This document shows positions 25,221 through 33,998 of a stretch of 64,000 nucleotides of DNA, one piece after another. The DNA lies in the NCBI GenBank assembly GCA_965197825.1, contig CBDANW010000003.1:1798001-1862000 (forward strand). Direction: 5' to 3'. Position numbers and translations under genes: made by a program. The stretch is from CBDANW01 sp965197825. GTDB lineage: Bacteria; Acidobacteriota; Vicinamibacteria; Marinacidobacterales; DATDRI01. How positions within the stretch are numbered: the stretch's first letter is position 1; each line of letters begins with the position of its first letter. The notes below the pieces were generated by a model. It made no database searches, was not told the DNA's origin, and saw nothing but the letters and a program-made list of their open reading frames with translations.

Positions 25221-26312
25221 CTAACGCTGAGAGGAGGAAAGGAGTTTCACGGCAGCCTGCTCGAGGCTTTGGCCGACCTTGGAATCAGGGAAGACCAACA
25301 TGAAGGGCTTTTTTCGACGCTGAGCCTGCCAGACGACATCCTCGTACTGTACGCTAGCCAGGCAATCGATGTCGATACCGAGATGCTTGCGGCAAACGCT
25401 AGCCATCGAGGGTCCAAGCCGCTCGTCGTCGGGATAACGGGTCTGGTTGATGATGAGCCTGGGACGGAACGTCCGGGCGCGTTGTTTGAGATACTGGCCA
25501 GCTGCCTCGTCTTTGCGTTCCACGGCGTCCAATAGATCGAACGGCGTGCGAGTCCCTTGCTGGTTTTTCTCGTCCATCGCCTGCTCGATGATCGAGCGAG
25601 CCCCATTTCCTCTTGCCGAGGACCATAGGTGTCGATAGAAACTCATTTTGAGGAAACGGTAAGCGTTTTCCACGGAGCTGGGCTCCGGAACAACCACCAG
25701 GAGTCCGGCTTCCGCCAAAAGAAAGAAATCGACAATGTTGAACGAGAGGCCGGTGCCGATGTCCAAAAAAATGTAGTCCGCGTTGATGTTTCGGATCCGG
25801 TTCAGCAATCGCGTCTTCTGGAAATACTTGAGATTCGCGGCGGTTAGATAGTCGTGCGCCCCACTGATGAGCCCCAGATTGGGCACACCGGTGTCCATGA
25901 TGACTTCTTCGATGGAAGAGACCCGTCGGTTGATGAAGTCTCCCAGACTGAGTTTCGGAGGGTTGAGGCCGAGCGCGGTGTGAAGATTCGCTCCGCCGAG
26001 ATCCGCGTCGACTAGAACCACGCGTCGACCTCGCCGGGCGAGACAGATCCCCAGGCTGCTGGTAATGAGGCTCTTTCCGATGCCGCCCTTGCCGCCACCC
26101 ACGGCGACGATCTGACGGCGGGCCACCGCGGGGCTCGCTTCCGCATCCGGCGGATCGCTAACGGTCGGGACCGCCCGTGCGACTGCGGCGCGGGCAGGGA
26201 AAGCGGCGGTCAACTTGGGAGCCTCAGGCTCCACACCATCCACACCAGGGCCGTCGAGCAGGCCTCGAGACGCGCTCACGTCCGACAATTGAGTCTTTGG
26301 GTTGAAGCCCAA
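25221..26312 (-). CDS. MinD/ParA-family ATPase
   Basis: 363 residues with a 65-residue Pro/Ala-rich N-terminal extension. Deviant Walker A GGKGGIGKS, then LVDADLGGANLHTALG, IFLDIGTGLSFNIVDFFLLA and LVVVPEPSSVENAYRF. The insertion after EPSSVENAY and the long C-terminal part resemble the FlhG-like/MinD-like proteins of deltaproteobacteria. Next to J-domain and HTH_25 genes it suggests a cell-pole or division-site positioning cluster, which is inference. Confidence 0.88.
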   Translation of the reverse strand: MGFNPKTQLSDVSASRGLLDGPGVDGVEPEAPKLTAAFPARAAVARAVPTVSDPPDAEASPAVARRQIVAVGGGKGGIGKSLITSSLGICLARRGRRVVLVDADLGGANLHTALGLNPPKLSLGDFINRRVSSIEEVIMDTGVPNLGLISGAHDYLTAANLKYFQKTRLLNRIRNINADYIFLDIGTGLSFNIVDFFLLAEAGLLVVVPEPSSVENAYRFLKMSFYRHLWSSARGNGARSIIEQAMDEKNQQGTRTPFDLLDAVERKDEAAGQYLKQRARTFRPRLIINQTRYPDDERLGPSMASVCRKHLGIDIDCLASVQYEDVVWQAQRRKKPFMLVFPDSKVGQSLEQAAVKLLSSSQR

Positions 26313-26492
26313 TCGACACCCCGCGCCTGAGATTTAGGAAGAGCCGCCCCCCCAGCGGCCATCGGTTATTCCGGATCAATAGTGAGGATTAAAGTGTGTA
26401 ACAAGAATAGTATCAGAGCGTGCTGGGGGGGTCAAGCGGCGGGCCCGCGCACCTGCGGGGGACCTACTGGGTTGTGGCCTCACTGGTTGGCT

Positions 26493-27863
26493 TTACTGGT
26501 TGCCGGTGCCCCCCATGGACAGAACGAATGGCACGGGAATCCCGTTGACCGCCGCGGGCTCGAAGTCGGCCCGAACTATGACCATCACCATCAAGGGGAT
26601 GGGACCGGTGCTGGTGGACAGTTGGGCAGCGACCACCTTGCCCTCATGGTCGATGAGAACGGCCATCCCGCCTTGTTCTTCGGTACCCCGGCGCGATCGA
26701 ATCCAGTTAGGCGGTTCGATGTTGTCCTTGGCGACCGGCGGCTCAAGGTGCCCGGAGCTTTCCGCCACGCCGCGAAGGGCGACGATGAAAGGGCTGGTGT
26801 CATGGAGGAGGTAGTCCGCGTCGTCCTGGAAGGCGGAGGTGAAGGCGGCTACGGACCGTTGGGCGTCGGAGCCGATGGCGTAGAGATAGCCGAGCTGTAA
26901 GTTCGCCTCGGTGTCGGCCGGATTCATCTCGGCGAGCGCCTCGTAGAGCGCCTGCGCGTCTTCCAGGTCACCATTCAGGCCGTGTGCGCGAGCAAGGAGT
27001 CTTAGCGCGCGGGTCGTTTCCGGCGCGGCGAGGAGCACTTCCCCGAGTCGCTCGATCGCTTCGTCATACTTGCGCTGGCCCAACAGTGCCTCCCCAATGA
27101 GCAATTCCGCTTCCAACCTCTCCGCGTCGCTCGCGGGGAGGAACGTGGCAAGCCAATTGACCGCCGCTTCGTACTTACCCTCGGCGATGTATTCTCGCGA
27201 TTTGTTGATGGGATCGTCGACGCCCACGAACTCCAAAAGCGAATCCGGTTTGCTGGGCTTGAGTGCGAAACTGCGCAGAGCCACGATGTTCTGCTTAGCA
27301 AGGCTGGCGGTGAACTTGGGGTACGCCTCCTGGATTCGCTCGAAGGCCGTGTCGTATTCGTCCAAAATGCGCCATCGGTGCCCCCTGTAAACGAGCCCGT
27401 CTGCTTCGGAGCGTGCGTAGATCGTCCCGATGTAGACCGGACGATCGGCGGGAACCTCGAACATGGGAAGCGCCTGCCCACTTCCGGGCTTCACCATATG
27501 GCGCTGCTTGACCGGCCGGTACCTGGTGATATCGACGGCGGTTCCCGGGGAAGGGAAATAGGTCGCCTCGACGCCGAGCAGCGCATAACGACCGGGAGGA
27601 AGCAGCTCTTCGATGAGACCCAGTCCTTCCACGACATCGAGGAATCGAGTCCTATCATTCTCGATATCAAGAACCTTGACTCGAACATTTTTGAAGTCCG
27701 GCCCGCTGAACTGGCCGACGAACCGACCGAACACGACGGAGCGGTTCTCGGAGCGGATTTCGTCCCAGGATCGGTCGCGCTTTAGATCTTGCGCGGACGT
27801 CCGGGCGGCCGTGACTGCGGTGAAGAGCAACGCCGAACACGTCGCCATTCTGAATAGATGTTG
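26493..27863 (-). CDS. secreted TPR protein with TonB-like C-terminus
   Basis: 456 residues from ATG 27863 after GGAGGAGAC. Signal peptide (MATCSALLFTAVTAARTSAQ). The middle contains a carbohydrate-binding-like or C39-like periplasmic region, then TPRs (LLIGEALLGQRKYDEAIERL, LLARAHGLNGDLEDAQALYE, LQLGYLYAIGSDAQRSVAAF). The end (GGMAVLIDHEGKVVAAQLST, FEPAAVNGIPVPF) is a TonB_C-like domain. Preceded by a 180-base gap to the MinD-like gene with no feature I can name. Confidence 0.8.
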   Translation of the reverse strand, partial: QHLFRMATCSALLFTAVTAARTSAQDLKRDRSWDEIRSENRSVVFGRFVGQFSGPDFKNVRVKVLDIENDRTRFLDVVEGLGLIEELLPPGRYALLGVEATYFPSPGTAVDITRYRPVKQRHMVKPGSGQALPMFEVPADRPVYIGTIYARSEADGLVYRGHRWRILDEYDTAFERIQEAYPKFTASLAKQNIVALRSFALKPSKPDSLLEFVGVDDPINKSREYIAEGKYEAAVNWLATFLPASDAERLEAELLIGEALLGQRKYDEAIERLGEVLLAAPETTRALRLLARAHGLNGDLEDAQALYEALAEMNPADTEANLQLGYLYAIGSDAQRSVAAFTSAFQDDADYLLHDTSPFIVALRGVAESSGHLEPPVAKDNIEPPNWIRSRRGTEEQGGMAVLIDHEGKVVAAQLSTSTGPIPLMVMVIVRADFEPAAVNGIPVPFVLSMGGTGNQ

Positions 27864-28076
27864 CATGTCTCCTCCGTAACACCTTACTATCATTGAAGCC
27901 ACTGCCGACGCAAGGACCATCCGTACACTGTCGACAGCCGCCTGGCGAGCTTCAGCTTAAGCAACCACCGCTGCCTGACTAGACCCCCCCACGCAACCAC
28001 GTATTTCGGCGGCCAGCTTCGGCGGCCAACACGGGACTGCGTATCCACCTGGCGGCCAACTCGTTTCATCAGCCTG
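27864..28076. other. intergenic, short GGCGGCCA repeats
   Basis: No coding region. GGCGGCCAGC, GGCGGCCAAC and GGCGGCCAAC occur between 28009 and 28060. Confidence 0.5.
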
Positions 28077-28368
28077 TTAGCGGCCCCGGATGGCCCGGAG
28101 CTGGTTCAGCGTGCTCGACGTCTTTTGCGCTGCCGGATAACTCTTGTCGGGGAACAGTTGATAAGCCTTGGTGAGCGTCTGTTCCGCCAATGAATACCGT
28201 TGCTCTTCGAAGTACTGATGCCCGATACGGCTATAGAGCTCGGCGATCTCTTGCCTCAGTTGCGGGGCATCGCCCCGAACCATCTGCGCCAACTCGAGCT
28301 GGTTGATGGCTTCTTCCGCGCGGTCCGGTTGGGAAGCCAAGAACCGCCCGTAGGCAGTGTAGTACTCC
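28077..28368 (-). pseudogene. TPR lipoprotein, C-terminal part
   Basis: Downstream part of a TPR gene whose start lies at 33940. Reads YYTAYGRFLASQPDRAEEAI, then two TPR helices pairs (LYSRIGHQYFEEQRYSLAEQ, AYQLFPDKSYPAAQKT). Removing the IS66-2 at 28369-31112 together with one copy of the duplicated AGTACTCC joins it in frame to GNPDIAPEYY encoded at 31113-31140. Confidence 0.85.
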
Positions 28369-28386
28369 GTAACTCCTCGCCGTGCC

Positions 28387-29786
28387 GGTCAAGTCTTAAT
28401 TTTCCTGTCAAATCTCCGTACGGTTCCCCGCGCTCGGTTAAGCTGCTGATTCCTCCGACGTGCCTTGCGGGAGAAGCTCGTTGCGAAGCTCCTCGACTTT
28501 CCTAGCGGCGAAGACATCCATCCTCACGCCGCGCCATTTGTTTGCGACGGCCAAGAGCACAGCGAACGAGAGTTTCATCGCGGCCTCCTCGGTGAAGAAG
28601 TGAGGAATGACCTTTGTGCGACGTTTGTGCTCTCCGAACGTGCGCTCAAGTAGATTCGACGTGCGAAGCCTTTTGTGATGCGCCGCAGGAAGGCGTAGCG
28701 CCTGAAGACACGCTTCGAGGGTCTCTTCCATGCACTTCATCGCGCTCGGGAATCGTTGACGGTACCGAGCGATCACCTCCCGACCCTTCTTCAGCCCTTG
28801 CTCGTAGCTGTTCGCATGGAACGACTCAAGGATGGCCGCCTTGAGTTCGTCGCGCACTTCCTTCGGAGCCTTGCCCAGGATGTTCTCGAGGCGGTGCTTC
28901 TGGCAACGTTGCTTGAGGCTTCGAGGGAAGACCTCTGCGATCGCTTTGAGCACTCCAGGATTCCCGTCCGTCACGATGAGCAACGGCTCCCTCATTCCTC
29001 GGGCCACTATCTCCTGCAAGAACCCCTTCCAGTTCTCGTAGGATTCTCGGTTGCCGACACCGATATGAAGAAGAACTCGCGTCCCATCAGCGCGATAGCC
29101 GGTCGCAACGAGGATGGGCTCTTTTCTCTCCGCTCCTTGGTGGTAGCGCAGGTACGTGCCGTCGAGCTCGAGATACAACAGCTTCTCGTTCGAGAGATCC
29201 CGTTTTCGAAACGCCTCGAAATCCTCCGACAGACACCGTGTGACCCGGCTCACCACCGACTTCGAGACACCCGTGCCGCTCAGCACGTCCGCGAACGTCG
29301 CCTCAATGTCACGCGTCGACATCCCGTGGACGTACATCCGCGCGATCAGTTCATCGAGTTTCTCGGTCCGGCTCACGTAGGCGTCGAGAATCTTTGACTG
29401 AAACACCTTCTCTGTTTCTCGTACCCGCGGCACTTGCACCGTCACCGCTCCCTCGCCCGTGAGGACCCGATGCGACTCATACCCGTTGCGTCGTCCCTTC
29501 TCCTTCGTCGTTGCCGGAGCGTTCTCATAGTAGTTTCGACCCAACGCCTCCGTCACCTCGCGCTCCAACGCATATTGAAGCATCATCTGAGCTCCCGACC
29601 GGACGATCTCCGAGAGATTCATCTCCCCAAATACCAGTTGTTCCTCGAACTGCTTGAGCAATCGCTGACTCGGTAGTACCTTTCCCATGATGTATGGTTC
29701 TCCTTTTCTGTCCCCATGACGGGGACGGGTTTGAGCTTGGGGAACCATACATCGTTTTTCTTTGACAGGAATCTTAAGACATCACC
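28387..29786. mobile_element. IS256-A, complete, nested in IS66-2 copy B
   Basis: 1400 bp. Inverted repeats GGTCAAGTCTTAATTTTCCT and GGTGATGTCTTAAGATTCCT, both followed by GTCAAA. The target is CGCCGTGCC, 9 bp, at 28378-28386 and 29787-29795, which lies in the terminal repeat of the IS66-2. So it arrived after the IS66-2. Confidence 0.95.
28438..29688 (-). CDS. IS256-A transposase
   Basis: 416-residue IS256/Mutator-family transposase from ATG 29688. Motifs: EREVTEALGRNYYE, RNGYESHRV, catalytic Asp in LYLELDGTYLRYH, second Asp in LLIVTDGNPGVLKA, the QRCQKHRLENIL block and the Glu in RTSNLLERTFGEHKRRTK. Frame is intact and both element ends are present, so it may be active. Distinct from the IS256-B and IS256-C transposases. 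Confidence 0.95.
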   Translation of the reverse strand: MGKVLPSQRLLKQFEEQLVFGEMNLSEIVRSGAQMMLQYALEREVTEALGRNYYENAPATTKEKGRRNGYESHRVLTGEGAVTVQVPRVRETEKVFQSKILDAYVSRTEKLDELIARMYVHGMSTRDIEATFADVLSGTGVSKSVVSRVTRCLSEDFEAFRKRDLSNEKLLYLELDGTYLRYHQGAERKEPILVATGYRADGTRVLLHIGVGNRESYENWKGFLQEIVARGMREPLLIVTDGNPGVLKAIAEVFPRSLKQRCQKHRLENILGKAPKEVRDELKAAILESFHANSYEQGLKKGREVIARYRQRFPSAMKCMEETLEACLQALRLPAAHHKRLRTSNLLERTFGEHKRRTKVIPHFFTEEAAMKLSFAVLLAVANKWRGVRMDVFAARKVEELRNELLPQGTSEESAA

Positions 29787-29835
29787 CGCCGTGCCCCACT
29801 GGAGCGGGTTGGAACGTCGCGATTCGGAGGAGAAG

Positions 29836-30733
29836 CTACGCAGCGGAGTTGTCGCGTAGGGCGTCGGGGAGTGACACGGTTCCTGGCTGGTTGATGGCGG
29901 CGTAGGCCGCTTCGAGCATGTAGGCCCTGGGGTCGACGTTCTGAAGCTTCGCGGTCTCGCACAGGGTGTAGAACAGCGCTGCGACGTCGGTTCCGCGTTT
30001 CGTTCGACTGCCGTAGTGATTTTTGCGACCGACGACAGGTCCCCTCAGGGCGCGCTCGGCGTGATTGTTGTCAAGCCAGACGAGAGGGTTTTCGGCGAAC
30101 AGCGTGAGTGTCTCCCATCTCTCTAGCATGTAGCGGACCGCCTTGCCGAAGTCGCTTCGCGGCAATCCTCTTTGGCTCTCGCCCCATTGCCGAATCGCTT
30201 TCAAGATCCGCTGCGAACGTTGCTTGCGTAAACGAAGTCTCAGTTTCTGAGCTTTTTCATCGCCGGGAAACGGACCCGGGACCTCGCGTTCGACTTCGTA
30301 CAGCTCTCCGATCAAACGAAGCACTTCGGAGCAAGCTTGCGGGTAGTGCTCGCTGGCTTCGTCGAACTTTTTTTTCACGTGCGCCCAGCAGTGGGCGAGA
30401 CGAAACTGTGGACCGGCACGAGCCGCGTAGCCGTCTGGACCGGCACGAGCCGCGTAGCCGTCTGGACCGGCTCGAGCTAGCACCTCGTACACCGCGTAGC
30501 CGTCCACAACCGCGATGCCGGAGTAGGTCCCCAGCACCTTTTGGCCATCTTCCGTCGATTTCGTCGGCAGCATTCGGTAGTACGCGATGTCCGGACTCGA
30601 AACGCCCCACACCGTGCCCGCCGACTTCTTCATCGAGCCCATCAGAGGCCACCGCGTTTCGTCGGCGTGGATGACGGGTGACTCCAAAACCTTCTCTCCC
30701 AGAGCGTCGTACACCGGATTCAGATGACGTGCC
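29836..30733 (-). pseudogene. IS66-2 TnpC of copy B, 5' part inverted and deleted
   Basis: C-terminal 300 residues of the IS66-2 transposase with HADETRWPL, VVDGYAVYE and the catalytic Glu in LDNNHAERALRGP. The 27-base unit coding DGYAARAGP is present twice here and once in the other copies. Upstream of 30734 the sequence is inverted, and the zinc finger and start are gone, so no functional protein is made. Confidence 0.9.
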
Positions 30734-30896
30734 CGACGAAGCTTCAGCCCGGAGGCCGCTACTCGGTGGAGTTCGCGACCGAAGTGGCCATCAGCAAGTA
30801 CCTGGACCATATGCCTCTCGAGCGCCAGGTTCGGATGATGCGCCGCGAAGGGCTAGATATCGACAGCCAGACGCTGTGGGACCAGCTGAACGTACT
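30734..30896. repeat. 163-base inverted segment inside IS66-2 copy B
   Basis: Exact reverse complement, apart from scattered changes, of the stretch at 49767-49929 in the complete IS66-2. Left boundary GACGTGCC is normal on the outside; on the right the sequence jumps to GTGAAAAATG, equivalent to 50451. Confidence 0.9.
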
Positions 30897-31112
30897 TGTG
30901 AAAAATGCTTCATTTCAGGAGGTGACAAAGATATTTTTCCGACCAACCGGCTCCCCTCCAGAAACAACGACAACTCTGTCGTCGTCAGTCGCACTTGGCT
31001 CGCCGTCACCGCTGGACCACAGGCATGCGAACTTTCCCTTTTCGAGACGTTTCGCGTAGACGGCACAGTCCGGTCCCGTCCAGTGCAGAACTTTCGCGCG
31101 GCGAGGAGTTAC

Positions 31113-31140
31113 AGTACTCCGGTGCTATATCGGGATTGCC
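31113..31140 (-). pseudogene. TPR lipoprotein, middle remnant
   Basis: About 28 bases of host gene left between two elements, coding GNPDIAPEY in frame with the C-terminal part once the IS66-2 is removed. Confidence 0.6.
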
Positions 31141-31288
31141 TTGGCCGCCGCAACCGCCTCTGCTCGAGACAGTTCGCCACGTTCTACGATGCCGCTATCG
31201 TCGAGGCGTGAGCACGCCGACGACGGAACGTCGCGCGAAACGGAAAGAAGCGGAAAAGGAAAGGAAAGAGAAATGGTCATGGCCGTAA
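31141..31288 (+). pseudogene. IS66-1 tnpC-N, 5' truncated
   Basis: Codes LLETVRHVLRCRYRRG onward to the Lys/Glu-rich tail and stops with SWP like the other copies. One base differs at the end (AAATGG for AAAGTG), but the frame break to the main tnpC is kept. Confidence 0.75.
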
Positions 31289-31325
31289 TGGGGCCAAGGA
31301 CTACACAGGCGCCAAACGGGAGACG

Positions 31326-32561
31326 GTGAGCCATGGCGAAGTGAAAGCGGGCGGCCCATGCCCCGAGCCTCTGTGCCAAGGCAAGCTCTATGACACCCAA
31401 GCTCCGAGAAAGGATGTGGAGCTGAAAGCTCAGCCCCCGATCCAGGCGACGGTATACGAACGCCAGATGCTGCGATGCGCAGGTTGCCAGAAGACGTTCA
31501 CCGCGCCGCTTCCGCCTCAGGCTGGAGCAAGCAAGTACCATCCGAGTGTGGATGCGGTCGTTTCGGTATTGCGCTACGCCATGGGCATGCCTCATCACCG
31601 CCTGGCGCAGTGGCAGAAGTGGGCGGGGGCCTCCACGCAGTTCGAACGCGCCGAAGCAATGGCCAACGCCGTGTTGCCGGTTTTTCGCCACATGGAAACA
31701 CTCGCCGCGAACCGGCCTCTGGTTCACAGTGACGACACCGGAGTTCGGATTCTCACATTGATGGTGGAGAACGAGACTTTAGCTCAAGGCGAGCGAACGG
31801 GCATCTTCACCACGGGCATTGTTGCCCGTGGCTTGGACAAAACGCTTGCTCCGATCGTTCTGTACGCGAGCGGACGACGTCATGCGGGCGAGAACATGGA
31901 CCAGCTGTTGAATCAGCGCACGGTCCAGGCAAGCAAGGTCATCCATATGGCCGACGCCTCTTCGATGGCGCCGCGTTCACCGCTGCGGATCACTGCCAAG
32001 TGTATGGTGCATGCACGCCGCTACTTCATCGAAGCCGAGCCCGCCTTTCCTGAGCACTGTGACCGGGTGCTCGAGGACATCGCAGCCATCTACCGCAACG
32101 ACGACGACACACGCGGCATGGACCCCGATGAGCGACTTGCCTATCACCAACAACACAGCCGGCCGATAATGGATGCGCTCTATAAGTGGATCGAAGAGCA
32201 GTTCCGCGAGCGTGTGGTTGAGCCCAACAGCCGCCTCGGCAAAGCCTTTTCCTACGTCAAGAATCACTGGCAAGGGCTAACCCGGTTCCTCGAAGTGCCG
32301 GGTGTGCCCCTCGACAACAACGTTAGCGAACAGGAGCTGAAGCCCTCACAACGGCATCGTAAGAACTCACTGTTTTTCAGGACACAGGCTGGCGCCGATG
32401 TCGGCGACGTGCTCCTGAGCATGATCCGGACCTCGGTAAAAAACAGTATCGACCCGGTGCACTACCTGACGAACATCTCCATGCACGCCCAAGACGCTAG
32501 AGCCGCACCCGAGTCGTGGCTGCCTTGGAGCTATCAGGAAACGTTGAACAGGCTCAACTGA
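31326..32561 (+). CDS. IS66-1 transposase TnpC, copy 2
   Basis: 411 residues, nearly identical to copy 1 but with the first zinc-finger Cys intact (GGPCPEPLCQGKLY), so this is probably the closest to the ancestral form. Catalytic region as in copy 1 (HSDDTGVRIL, LDNNVSEQELKPSQ). Ends overlap the convergent tnpB by 8 bases. Confidence 0.92.
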   Translation: MSHGEVKAGGPCPEPLCQGKLYDTQAPRKDVELKAQPPIQATVYERQMLRCAGCQKTFTAPLPPQAGASKYHPSVDAVVSVLRYAMGMPHHRLAQWQKWAGASTQFERAEAMANAVLPVFRHMETLAANRPLVHSDDTGVRILTLMVENETLAQGERTGIFTTGIVARGLDKTLAPIVLYASGRRHAGENMDQLLNQRTVQASKVIHMADASSMAPRSPLRITAKCMVHARRYFIEAEPAFPEHCDRVLEDIAAIYRNDDDTRGMDPDERLAYHQQHSRPIMDALYKWIEEQFRERVVEPNSRLGKAFSYVKNHWQGLTRFLEVPGVPLDNNVSEQELKPSQRHRKNSLFFRTQAGADVGDVLLSMIRTSVKNSIDPVHYLTNISMHAQDARAAPESWLPWSYQETLNRLN

Positions 32562-32907
32562 CCCGACGCCACGCCTCCGCCATTCCCGCCCGCAACGGAA
32601 GTCCATTGTAGATTAGCACCGCCAATTGCTCGGCGGGCAGCGCCGCAACTCCATCCGTGGTATGACGCGGCCACCACTGCAGACGGCCCTTCGAAAAACG
32701 CTTCTGAAATAACCAAAACCCCTGTCCGTCGTACACCAAAAATTTGAGCGCCGTGCCTGAACGATTACGAAAAACGAATAACGTGCCGAGGAACGGATCG
32801 AGCTGGAATTGTTGTCGGCACACGCAAGCCAAAGAATCGATACCCTTGCGGAAATCAACCGGCTCGCAAGCCACCAATACCTTCAGTTGAGGAACGATCT
32901 GGATCAT
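32554..32907 (-). CDS. IS66-1 TnpB, copy 2
   Basis: Identical to the 117-residue TnpB of copy 1 (CEPVDFRKGIDSLA motif). ATG overlaps the tnpA stop. Confidence 0.93.
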   Translation of the reverse strand: MIQIVPQLKVLVACEPVDFRKGIDSLACVCRQQFQLDPFLGTLFVFRNRSGTALKFLVYDGQGFWLFQKRFSKGRLQWWPRHTTDGVAALPAEQLAVLIYNGLPLRAGMAEAWRRVS

Positions 32908-33443
32908 GTGTGAGTGCCGTTGCCGAGCGCGCCGACCACGAAGCGACAAACAGATTCGACCAGCTCATTCTCTCCCTCGCGATTCGACGTTACGACCGTC
33001 AGGCTCCCCGATGCGCTCTCTACCGTCAGACGGCACATCGTTCCTTCACCCTGAACCGAGTTCAGCGGAGGCGTCATCATGCCGCCCGACAAGCCCATCC
33101 CATGCGCCAGCTTCACGAACGCAGTCCGACTCGGAGCTATCGCGCTCACCTGCTCCGTTCCACTCCGTCCAGGTTTCTTGCTCAGGGAGCCTACTCCAGA
33201 AACCCTTCGTTGTCCTCCCTTGAGACGTTTGGCGCTCACAACCGCTCCATGAGTCTTTCGGACCTTCTTGAATCGCGCCGAATTCAAGCGGAGATGACGG
33301 CAAATCGCGCTCGGCGTATACCGATCCAGCAGCCCCACCGCCGCATTCCACAACTCCTCCGGGATCAAACGTCCGTGTGGCTTCGACCTCCATGATTCGA
33401 ACTGTTTCTCAACCTCTGAAAGTCCCGCTTTCCTCGAGCGCAT
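32904..33443 (-). CDS. IS66-1 TnpA, complete
   Basis: Complete 179-residue TnpA, starting MRSRKAGLSEVEKQFESW about 83 bases inside the left end, preceded by AAGGAGG. Helix-rich N-terminus (LDRYTPSAICRHLRLNSARF) compatible with DNA binding, then a basic linker and a beta-rich C-terminal part. One substitution against copy 3 (FVKLAHG for FVELAHG). Confidence 0.85.
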   Translation of the reverse strand: MRSRKAGLSEVEKQFESWRSKPHGRLIPEELWNAAVGLLDRYTPSAICRHLRLNSARFKKVRKTHGAVVSAKRLKGGQRRVSGVGSLSKKPGRSGTEQVSAIAPSRTAFVKLAHGMGLSGGMMTPPLNSVQGEGTMCRLTVESASGSLTVVTSNREGENELVESVCRFVVGALGNGTHT

Positions 33444-33526
33444 CGATTTGACCTCCTTGATGGATCTCTGCGCTCAGATTACGGATCACACCTAGCAAGG
33501 TCACGCATTGGTACCGCAAGGACACC

Positions 33527-33940
33527 CTCTTGCTCCTGCTCACTCCGTCGACGCCTTCGCCTTTCCACCGGAACCCGGCGGGCGTAGAGATCCCCGACGC
33601 CCATGGCGGCGTCCGCATGCCGTGGGTTCAGCGTCAGTGCGGTATTGAAAGCGTTGAGGCTCTGTTGCTCTTCTGGGGTCAGCTCGGAAGCCGGGTCGGC
33701 TCCACCACCCGCTAGCCCGAGATAGCAGCGTCCGAGGTAGTAAAAGGCGTCCGGCTCGTTTGGCTCGACCGCGACGAAAACCTCGAGCTGTTCGGCGGCG
33801 GCGCGCATCTCGCCGGCCTCATAGAGGTCGACAGCGGCCGCGAGCTCCGAAGATACCGCGGAGCCGGCCTCGTCGCGCGGGAGATACCGCTCTCTAAGGG
33901 CCTCAATCTGATCGCACGCCGATAAGAACCCGATCGCCAA
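33527..33940 (-). pseudogene. TPR lipoprotein, N-terminal part
   Basis: Starts with a lipoprotein signal (MAIGFLSACDQ, lipobox LSAC), so the product would be membrane-anchored. Then TPR helices (AAAVDLYEAGEMRAAAEQLE, NEPDAFYYLGRCYLGLA, ALTLNPRHADAAMGVGDLYA). Cut by the IS66-1 left end at 33526. The rest of the gene is at 31113-31140 and 28077-28368. Confidence 0.88.
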
Positions 33941-33998
33941 GAGCCAAATTGGGGCCGCCCGGTTTTTGCATAGGCCCCTATTTTACCGCCGCGCGGAG

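Larger units (their letters stand above)
28369..31112. mobile_element. IS66-2 copy B, rearranged, with 8-bp target duplication
   Basis: Ends are GTAACTCCTCGCCG at 28369 and CGAGGAGTTAC ending at 31112. Flanks are AGTACTCC at 28361-28368 and 31113-31120, an exact 8-bp duplication. Inside, IS256-A is inserted near the left end, a 163-base piece of tnpC is inverted, 521 bases are deleted after it, and about 565 bases of tnpB/tnpA are deleted next to the right end. Confidence 0.95.
31140..33526. mobile_element. IS66-1 copy 2, right end deleted
   Basis: Intact left end at 33526 (inward on -: GGTGTCCTTGCGGTACC). tnpA, tnpB and tnpC are complete; the tnpC-N start and the DruA-like gene are missing, replaced by host DNA at TCTGCTCGAGACAG. 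Sits inside the TPR lipoprotein gene. Confidence 0.9.

Noticed and set aside
28387..28410. Treating GGTCAAGTCTTAATTTT as host DNA next to IS256-A
   Set aside because: Aligning both ends gap-free shows it is the outer part of the inverted repeat, bounded by the 9-bp duplication CGCCGTGCC.
30677..31211. 177-residue ORF on + across IS66-2 copy B
   Set aside because: It crosses the inverted block, the deletion joint and the element end; no protein family is recognisable.
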